A program made the translations under genes and the position numbers. The notes beneath the pieces are model-generated. The model worked only from the letters and a program-made list of their open reading frames with translations, had not been told where the DNA came from and ran no database searches. From CANQBR01 sp964641395 (GTDB taxonomy: Bacteria; Bacillota; Negativicutes; Acidaminococcales; Acidaminococcaceae), in NCBI GenBank assembly GCA_964641395.1, contig CAZXKQ010000040.1:1-11377 (forward strand): a stretch of DNA of 11,377 nucleotides, in the 5' to 3' direction. This document shows positions 6,062-11,377 of this stretch, in pieces. Position 1 is the first letter of the stretch, and each line of letters begins with the position of its first letter.

Positions 6062-7371
6062 ACATCATCCTCCTTTCCGGCGGTTCGGGCAAACGTCTGT
6101 GGCCGCTTTCCAATGACATCCGCTCCAAACAATTCCTCAAATTATTCCGAGGGCCGGCGGGGGACTACGAATCCATGCTGCAGCGGGTATACCGGCAGAT
6201 ACGCCAAGCGGATGCAGAGGCGGCGGTGACCATCGCCACCAGCAAGTCCCAGGTTTCCACCATTCACAACCAACTAGGGGAGGAAGTGGGCATCTCCGTG
6301 GAGCCCTGCCGGCGGGATACCTTCCCCGCCATCGCCTTGGCGGCCCGCTATTTGACAGATGTGGAACACGTAGACCCGGAGGAAGCCGTGGTCATCTGCC
6401 CGGTGGACCCCCTGGTGGAGGATGATTATTTTCTGGCCCTCAAGGACCTCAGCCGCCAGGTGGAGAAGGGAGAGGCCAACGTAGTGCTCATGGGCATCGA
6501 GCCCACCTATCCGGCGGAGAAATACGGTTACATCATACCGGAGACGGCAGAGCCCCTCTCCCGGGTGCGCACCTTCAAGGAAAAACCGGCTGCGGAAGCT
6601 GCTGCGGCCTACATAGCCCAAGGGGCCCTGTGGAACGGGGGCGTCTTCGCCTTCAAACTGGGCTATATGCTGCAAAAGGCCCAAGAGCTGCTGGGCTATG
6701 CCGACTACCATGAACTGCTGTCCCACTATGAGGCGGCCCCCAAAATATCCTTCGATTACGCCGTGGTGGAAAGGGAGCCTAGCATCCAGGTCATGCGGTT
6801 CCACGGGAAGTGGAAGGACCTGGGCACCTGGAACACGTTGACGGAGGCCATGGGGGAGAGGCTCATCGGCAAGGCGCTGCTGGGCGAGACCTGCCACAAC
6901 GTCCACATCGTCAACGAGCTCGATGTGCCGGTGCTGGCCCTGGGGCTCCACGACGTGGTGATCTCTGCCTCGCCGGAGGGCATCCTGGTGGCCGACAAGG
7001 AGCAGAGCTCCTACATCAAACCCTATGTGGACGGCATGGACCAGCAGGTTATGTTCGCCGAGAAGAGCTGGGGCAGCTACCGGGTGCTGGATGTGGAAAA
7101 GGGCAGTATGACGGTGAAGGTCACCCTCGGGGCCGGCCACAGCATGAACTACCACAGCCACAACCACCGGGACGAGGTGTGGACGGTGATCTCCGGCACA
7201 GGCAGGACGCTGGTGGACGGCATGGAGCAGCAGATCACCGTAGGCGATGTGATCACCATGGAGGCAGGCTGCCGCCATACGGTGTTTGCCGACACGGAAC
7301 TGAAGCTTATCGAAGTGCAGTTGGGCGAGGAGATCAGCGTTCATGACAAGCAGAAGTATCCCCTGGAATGA
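6058..7371 (+). CDS. manC: Mannose-1-phosphate guanylyltransferase with C-terminal cupin (ManC type)
   Basis: A 437-residue ManC/CpsB-type protein that makes GDP-mannose from mannose 1-phosphate and GTP in the cytoplasm. The nucleotidyltransferase signature SGGSGKRLWP (7-16) is followed by KQFLKLF. CRRDTFPAIALAARY, ICPVDP, EKYGYIIP and the FKEKP lysine block follow in the expected order. The C-terminal cupin (about 335-430) holds the metal-site pattern HSHNHRDE (366-373), as in type II phosphomannose isomerase domains. At 437 residues it is somewhat shorter than the ~470-480 of proteobacterial bifunctional enzymes. ATG 6058 overlaps the previous stop as ATGA. Whether the cupin still isomerises mannose 6-phosphate is uncertain, since a separate isomerase gene follows at once. 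Confidence 0.93.
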   Translation: MNIILLSGGSGKRLWPLSNDIRSKQFLKLFRGPAGDYESMLQRVYRQIRQADAEAAVTIATSKSQVSTIHNQLGEEVGISVEPCRRDTFPAIALAARYLTDVEHVDPEEAVVICPVDPLVEDDYFLALKDLSRQVEKGEANVVLMGIEPTYPAEKYGYIIPETAEPLSRVRTFKEKPAAEAAAAYIAQGALWNGGVFAFKLGYMLQKAQELLGYADYHELLSHYEAAPKISFDYAVVEREPSIQVMRFHGKWKDLGTWNTLTEAMGERLIGKALLGETCHNVHIVNELDVPVLALGLHDVVISASPEGILVADKEQSSYIKPYVDGMDQQVMFAEKSWGSYRVLDVEKGSMTVKVTLGAGHSMNYHSHNHRDEVWTVISGTGRTLVDGMEQQITVGDVITMEAGCRHTVFADTELKLIEVQLGEEISVHDKQKYPLE

Positions 7372-8353
7372 GGGCCGCAGCCCCTTTCTGCTCAAGCCTG
7401 TGGGCAAGGAGATCCTCTGGGGCGGGCAGCGCCTCAATGATGACTTCTCCAAGGGCATCCCCCTGTCCCCTTTAGCGGAGACCTGGGAGTGTTCCACCCA
7501 CCCAGACGGGCAGAGCACGGTGGCCAGCGGCCCCTTCGCCGGGCAGACCTTGGCAGCAGTCCTGGAAGCCCACCCTGAGTTTTTAGGCACCCACTGCCAG
7601 GCGGAGGCGGGGCTGCCCATCCTCATCAAGCTCATCGATGCCAAGGAGGATCTCTCCATCCAGGTCCACCCTACGGATGAATATGCGGCTGTACACGAGG
7701 AGGGGCAGAAGGGCAAGACGGAGTTCTGGTACGTGCTGGATGCCGCCAAGGACGCCCGCATCTTCTACGGTTTTGCCGCCGACGTGGACAGGCAGACGGT
7801 GGGCCAAGCCATAGCCAACGCCACCTTGGAACGCCTCCTGCAGGTGGCGCCGGTCCACAAGGATGACCTGTTCATGGTGAGGGCGGGAACGGTGCACGGG
7901 GTGGGCGCAGGCACCTTGCTGGCCGAGATCCAGGAGAATTCCAACCTGACCTACCGTCTCTACGACTACAACAGGACGGACAAGAGGGGGAGGAGGCGGC
8001 CCCTGCACATAGAGAAGGCCCTGGCCGTCGCCGATTACCGCAGCAGCGCCCACCTGCGGCAGCCCCTGCGCCTCCTTCGCTACCGGCAGGGCTGTGCCTC
8101 GGAGCTGCTCTGCCGCTGTAAGTATTTTGAGATTTTTCGCATGCTTATCAACACAGAGCGCTGCCGCAACCTGGTGCCTTATCACGCAGACCGGGACTCC
8201 TTCCGGGTGCTGCTGTGTACGGACGGCTGCGGAGCCTTTCTCTTCGCAGACCAGGTGCTGCCCTTCTTCCGGGGGGACTGCTTCTTTGTGCCGGCTGCCT
8301 CCCTGGAGATCCGCCTCCACGGCCGGGCCCAGTTTTTAGCGGTGCGGGTTTAG
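7343..8353 (+). CDS. manA: Class I mannose-6-phosphate isomerase
   Basis: A 336-residue type I phosphomannose isomerase converting fructose 6-phosphate and mannose 6-phosphate. The zinc ligands are all visible: Gln107 and His109 in IQVHP, Glu127 in GKTEFW, His185 in GTVHGVG. Other blocks are LIKLIDAKEDLS, WECSTHPDG (usual WE-S-HP), EIQENSNLTYRLYDY and RPLHIEKAL. The second C-terminal cupin is shorter and less conserved, as in Bacillus-type ManA (~315 residues). The start at 7343 lies inside manC (29-base overlap) and has GAGGAG about 10 bases upstream; no other in-frame ATG fits. With manC it supplies GDP-mannose. The phosphomannomutase needed between them is not in the window. Confidence 0.93.
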   Translation: MTSRSIPWNEGRSPFLLKPVGKEILWGGQRLNDDFSKGIPLSPLAETWECSTHPDGQSTVASGPFAGQTLAAVLEAHPEFLGTHCQAEAGLPILIKLIDAKEDLSIQVHPTDEYAAVHEEGQKGKTEFWYVLDAAKDARIFYGFAADVDRQTVGQAIANATLERLLQVAPVHKDDLFMVRAGTVHGVGAGTLLAEIQENSNLTYRLYDYNRTDKRGRRRPLHIEKALAVADYRSSAHLRQPLRLLRYRQGCASELLCRCKYFEIFRMLINTERCRNLVPYHADRDSFRVLLCTDGCGAFLFADQVLPFFRGDCFFVPAASLEIRLHGRAQFLAVRV

Positions 8354-8423
8354 GGGCGGCAGCCGCTGTAAGGCGGCTCCTGGCGGAGCGGTCGGGAGTA
8401 GGATGAGGGCCTTGGGCAAAAAT

Positions 8424-8451
8424 AAAAGAGGCCCCCTAAGGTGCTTTTTTT
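8424..8451 (+). terminator. Terminator-like hairpin after the mannose genes
   Basis: The gap 8354-8467 has no gene. Bases 8424-8435 (aaaagaggcccc) can pair with 8440-8451 (ggtgcttttttt) around a CTAA loop, with one C/T mismatch and two G-T wobbles, ending in a run of seven T (8445-8451). An A-run mirrors the T-run. This resembles an intrinsic terminator, though the imperfect stem lowers confidence. It ends only 16 bases before the next ATG, so it could act as a partial stop or attenuator for the acyltransferase genes. A smaller GC hairpin (8361-8366 with 8373-8378) lies upstream without a T-run. I see no clear promoter. Confidence 0.45.
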
Positions 8452-8672
8452 CGTAAAGGAGCAGGCCATGCTTTTTAATTCCTTCCAGTTCTTCCTCTTC
8501 TTTCCCCTGGTGGTGCTGGCCTATTATCTGCTGCCTCACCGCCACAGGCCCCTGTGGCTGTTAGTGTGCAGCTACTTCTTCTACATGTGCTGGAACGCCA
8601 AGTATGCCCTCCTGCTCCTCACCTCCACCTTGGTGACCTATCTCTGCGGCCTGGCCTTAGGGCGGCTGGAAG

Positions 8673-8687
8673 AAAAAATGGGGGGGG
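8673..8687 (+). repeat. A6-T-G8 homopolymer tract at the MBOAT frameshift
   Basis: Six A (8673-8678), one T (8679) and eight G (8680-8687), the longest G run noticed in the window, lie exactly where the MBOAT reading frame breaks. G7 or G10, or A5, restores the frame. A -1 shift does not. Confidence 0.85.
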
Positions 8688-8723
8688 TTAGCGACTGAGG
8701 CCCTAGGGAGGCGGAAGAAGCTG

Positions 8724-9959
8724 GTGGTGGCCTTCAGCCTGCTGCTGAACCTGGGCATCCTCTTTCATTTCAAATACAGCAACTTTTTGCTCCAACTGCT
8801 GGCCGACGGCCTGGGCCTTTTCGGCATCGCCCTCCGCCTGCCTCCTTTTGACATCTTACTGCCGGTAGGCATCTCCTTCTACACCTTCCAGGCCCTGGGT
8901 TACACTGTGGATGTGTACAGAGGCGCCAGCCCGCCGGAGAAAAACTTTTTGCGCTACGCCCTCTTCGTGGCCTTCTTCCCCCAGTTGGTGGCGGGGCCCA
9001 TCGAGCGGTGTAGGAACCTGCTGCCACAGTTCATCAAAGACCATCCCTTCGACTACGCGTCGGTGCGGCTGGGGCTTTTGTGGATGTTGTGGGGCTTTTT
9101 CTTAAAGACGGTGATCAGCGACCGCTGCGCCGTGGTGGTGAACCAGGTCTACGGCCATTACCTGGATTACCGGGGCTTCCAGCTCATCTACGCCACCTTC
9201 CTTTTCACCATCCAGATCTACTGCGATTTCCGGGGCTACTCCCTCATAGCCAAGGGGGCGGCGAAGGTGCTGGGCTACGATTTGATGGACAACTTTGCCC
9301 GGCCCTATCTGGCTACCTCCCTCAAGGCTTTTTGGCGGCGCTGGCACATCTCCCTCAGCACCTGGCTGAAGGACTATCTCTACATCCCCCTGGGCGGCAA
9401 CCGTTGCTCCCAGGCCCGGAGATACTGCAACCTCCTGCTCACCTTCCTTTTAAGCGGACTGTGGCACGGGGCTGCCGTCACCTTCATCGCCTGGGGCGGG
9501 GTGCACGGCCTCTACCTTATTGCAGAAGACTTTTTAGGGAAACGGGCCGGCACTTTTTGCGCTAAGTTAAAGATCAACCGCCAGGCCTCTTCCTGGCATT
9601 TTTTCCTAGTAGTCAAAAACTTTCTGCTGGTATCAGCGGCCTGGGTCTTCTTTAGGGCCCAGTCTTTGGGCGCCGCCTGCTCCATCCTGGGGCGCAGCCT
9701 CTCCCTGGGCAATACCGGCCTCTTGCTGAACGGGGGCCTCTACAGGCTGGGGCTCAATGAGCGCCATACCAGCCTTTTGTTCATAGGGCTGGCAGTGTTG
9801 CTAGTCAGCAGCCTGCTGGAAGAAAGGGGTGTCTGCCTCTCCCACTGGCTGGCGCAGCAAAACCTCTGCTTCCGCTACCTGGTGTACTGGGCGGCGGTGG
9901 TCCTGTTGATCTTTTCCATGGATATCACAGGGCAGGAATTCCTCTATTTCCAGTTTTAG
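8724..9959 (+). CDS. MBOAT acyltransferase main body, possible separate translation
   Basis: This is the downstream piece of the interrupted gene above. GTG 8724 has a GGGAGG 12 bases upstream, so a 411-residue protein could be started here after the early stop. It would keep the conserved Trp/Arg/His helix region and the catalytic SGLWHGA His. It would lack the first two membrane segments encoded at 8468-8695. All other AlgI-like members I know carry those segments, so independent function is doubtful. An automatic annotation would probably list this as its own MBOAT gene. Confidence 0.55.
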   Translation: MVAFSLLLNLGILFHFKYSNFLLQLLADGLGLFGIALRLPPFDILLPVGISFYTFQALGYTVDVYRGASPPEKNFLRYALFVAFFPQLVAGPIERCRNLLPQFIKDHPFDYASVRLGLLWMLWGFFLKTVISDRCAVVVNQVYGHYLDYRGFQLIYATFLFTIQIYCDFRGYSLIAKGAAKVLGYDLMDNFARPYLATSLKAFWRRWHISLSTWLKDYLYIPLGGNRCSQARRYCNLLLTFLLSGLWHGAAVTFIAWGGVHGLYLIAEDFLGKRAGTFCAKLKINRQASSWHFFLVVKNFLLVSAAWVFFRAQSLGAACSILGRSLSLGNTGLLLNGGLYRLGLNERHTSLLFIGLAVLLVSSLLEERGVCLSHWLAQQNLCFRYLVYWAAVVLLIFSMDITGQEFLYFQF

Positions 9960-9971
9960 GAGGCGGGGCAG

Positions 9972-11377
9972 ATGGAGAAGGTACCAGCTACCATGGCGGA
10001 GAAGAAGAAAGCGTTGAGAACGTGGCTGCGTTTGCTGGGTAAAGGTTTCATGGTGCTGCTGCCCTTCTGGCTGGTGTGGCTGTATGTATGGGCCAGGCCC
10101 ACGGCCTATATGGACCGAGATGCATGTTTTTACCTGTGGAACAGGGAGCAGACCACCACCAGCCACGGCAAGGGCTACAGGGTGCTGATCTTGGGAGACT
10201 CGCTGGGAAGCGCCTCCTATATGCCGGAGCTCCTGGGACCGGACGTGTTCAACCTGGCCCTGCCTAGTTCTTCCCCCTGCGTCACTTACTATGTGCTGAA
10301 GGAATGGCTGGAGCACAATCCCGCCCCCCAAACCGTCTTCATAACCTTTGGCGATGGGCACCTCGGGCGCTGGGACGAACATGCTAATATCTTTTATAGA
10401 CACCGCTTCCCCCTAGCTACGAACTTGGAGATTCTGCTGACTGCCCGCAAATACCCAGGGGTCTCTGTCATAGAAGCTGATTCCTGGCTGCACTGGCTGG
10501 CCTACGAATTATGGCTGCCCCATAAATACGTCACCTCCCTTTTGAATTCCGGCTTTAACCAGAGGAAGGGAGAGAACCAAGGCATACTAAACAGAGTGGC
10601 CTTGCACAGCGGCCGCTACGTCAGCGCCGTCAACGAGTACAGCGAGGCCAAGCTTTACACCTACCAGCACTTCGGGGTGGCGCCCTTCTTCGACCATTAC
10701 CTGCGCAAAACCCTGGAGCTGTGCAGGAAGCACGCCATTAAAGTCCACCTTGTCAAGGTTCCCCTGCCAGAAAATCATAGTTTTAGGGCAAGCTATCGGC
10801 AAGAGTGGCATAAGTACTACAAGAATTTGCAGAAGGACTACAGGGAGCTACAGTATACTTGGGTAGAGCAGCCCTATCCCCAGGCTTTCTTTCTTAATGA
10901 AAGTCATCTCAATGATAGGGGCGCCCTCAGTTTCAGCAGGGAACTGAGGCAGCTCTTCCCCCAAACCTTTCCCCCAAGGACTGTGCAGCAGTCCCGCTTA
11001 AGCGACAAGCAGGTGGCGGCCATCAGCGACAGCCTGAGGCGGGTGGCCAAACTGTCCTGGCTGACGGAGTGGGCTGCAGAGGGGCCCTACACCCTCCTCT
11101 TCTGCGACCGGCAGGGAAGCTTCGCCGCCTCTTCCTATGGCTCCAAGGCGCAGCCTCTGCAGAGGGGCGGGGGGCAGCCACCTGTTTATCTTCGCAACTA
11201 TCACGGCGAGGCCCCAGGGCTGCGGCTGGAAGCCCTCAAGGAGGGTCAGTTGAGGGTGAGCGGCGGAGGCATCGCCCCCTACACTTGGCAGGTCCTGCCT
11301 GGCTGCCTCTCCGTGCTGGTCATCGATCGGCAGGGCAGGCAGGTGGTGACAGTAAAAAATTTCCGCCAGCAGACGGC
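9972..11377 (+). CDS. Membrane-anchored SGNH/GDSL-type protein, acylation partner of MBOAT (3' end outside window)
   Basis: The frame is open from ATG 9972 to the window edge (468 residues, no stop). AGGAGG at 9958-9963 overlaps the MBOAT stop, with 8 bases before the ATG. The N-terminus has a basic patch (KKKALR) and one hydrophobic segment (about 21-41), fitting an anchor with the rest outside the membrane. The SGNH nucleophile block is LILGDS with Ser77; the His block is NESHLNDRGA with His312, where Asn309 occupies the usual Asp position of DxxH. A region FNLALPSSSPC lies between. Together with the MBOAT gene this matches AlgI/AlgJ- or DltB/DltD-like two-part export acylation. Residues about 340-468 form an extra domain ending in SVLVIDRQGRQVV. 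Which acyl group and polymer are used is unknown. Confidence 0.8.
   Translation, partial: MEKVPATMAEKKKALRTWLRLLGKGFMVLLPFWLVWLYVWARPTAYMDRDACFYLWNREQTTTSHGKGYRVLILGDSLGSASYMPELLGPDVFNLALPSSSPCVTYYVLKEWLEHNPAPQTVFITFGDGHLGRWDEHANIFYRHRFPLATNLEILLTARKYPGVSVIEADSWLHWLAYELWLPHKYVTSLLNSGFNQRKGENQGILNRVALHSGRYVSAVNEYSEAKLYTYQHFGVAPFFDHYLRKTLELCRKHAIKVHLVKVPLPENHSFRASYRQEWHKYYKNLQKDYRELQYTWVEQPYPQAFFLNESHLNDRGALSFSRELRQLFPQTFPPRTVQQSRLSDKQVAAISDSLRRVAKLSWLTEWAAEGPYTLLFCDRQGSFAASSYGSKAQPLQRGGGQPPVYLRNYHGEAPGLRLEALKEGQLRVSGGGIAPYTWQVLPGCLSVLVIDRQGRQVVTVKNFRQQT

Larger units (their letters stand above)
8468..9959 (+). pseudogene. MBOAT family O-acyltransferase (AlgI-like), interrupted by a +1 frameshift
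   Basis: ATG 8468 follows AAGGAG with 6 bases of spacing and reads MLFNSFQFFLFFPLVVLAYYL, the typical AlgI-like N-terminus, but stops at TGA 8696-8698. The rest of the protein continues in another frame from about 8688 (LATEALGRRKKLVV, then FHFKYSNF) to TAG 9957-9959. Removing one base of the A6-T-G8 tract (8673-8687) joins them into a 496-residue protein, close to AlgI (520). Downstream marks include FWRRWHISLSTWLKDYLYIP and the catalytic His in SGLWHGA (His333 of the joined protein). The family is a multispanning membrane protein that moves acyl groups across the membrane for polysaccharide O-acylation. The partner SGNH gene follows 12 bases later. The break could be inactivation, a phase-off state or a sequencing error. 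Confidence 0.85.

Noticed and set aside
6810..7346. A 178-codon plus-strand frame inside manC
   Set aside because: It is an alternate frame of the conserved cupin region, with Gly/Arg/His-rich shadow composition.
6274..7761. A 495-codon open frame on the minus strand opposite manC and manA
   Set aside because: It is antisense to two clearly recognised genes, shows no family motif (His/Gly/Leu-rich shadow composition), and is expected from high GC3 on the opposite strand.
8441..8467. GTG 8441 as the start of the MBOAT gene
   Set aside because: It sits inside the terminator-like stem, and the family N-terminus MLFNSF begins at ATG 8468 with a good AAGGAG site.
8673..8687. Programmed -1 ribosomal frameshift at the A6-T-G8 tract
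   Set aside because: The downstream MBOAT frame requires +1 (or -2); a -1 shift does not reach it.
1..11377. CRISPR array, tRNA, rRNA, insertion sequence or attachment site
   Set aside because: I saw no regularly spaced repeats, cloverleaf-like segment, transposase motif or terminal inverted repeats; nearly all bases belong to recognised coding regions.

Overview
All eleven genes seen in this 11.4 kb window lie on the + strand and form one sugar-nucleotide and surface-polysaccharide assembly locus. The organism is probably an anaerobic Firmicute (Clostridia or Negativicutes). This rests on the style of the ManC N-terminus (LLSGGSGKRLWPLSN, then KQFLKLF), strong AGGAGG-type ribosome sites, split transketolases, and moderately high GC of roughly 55-60% by eye. 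The genus cannot be read from the sequence, and the taxonomic call is low to moderate confidence.

Layout. Bases 1-471 hold the 3' end of an aldo/keto reductase. After an 89-base gap that can fold into a long hairpin covering the next ribosome site comes a GDP-fucose-synthase-like SDR reductase (561-1523). It has the Ser/Tyr/Lys reductase triad but not the two epimerisation residues. Next is a tightly coupled block: split transketolase pair 1 (1549-2355, 2357-3274), a DRE-TIM/HMGL-like aldolase (3295-4335), split transketolase pair 2 (4332-5141, 5138-6061), ManC-type mannose-1-phosphate guanylyltransferase with a C-terminal cupin (6058-7371), and class I mannose-6-phosphate isomerase (7343-8353). 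From 3295 to 8353 each gene overlaps its neighbour by 4-29 bases. A terminator-like hairpin follows, then an alginate-type O-acyltransferase pair: an MBOAT gene broken by a one-base frameshift at an A6-T-G8 tract (8468-9959), and a membrane-anchored SGNH/GDSL-type protein (9972 to the window end, incomplete).

Working model (inference). ManA and ManC feed GDP-mannose; no phosphomannomutase or GDP-mannose 4,6-dehydratase is in the window. The SDR would reduce a 4-keto GDP-sugar without epimerising it. The two thiamine-diphosphate enzymes and the aldolase would build or attach a carbon unit, giving a chain-extended or branched-chain sugar. Pair 2 has lost three active-site histidines that pair 1 keeps, so it probably uses another donor or acceptor. 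The MBOAT/SGNH pair would acylate the finished polymer outside the membrane. The combination of two diverged transketolases flanking a DRE-TIM aldolase inside a GDP-sugar operon is the best candidate for an undescribed system here; its chemistry is not established by sequence.
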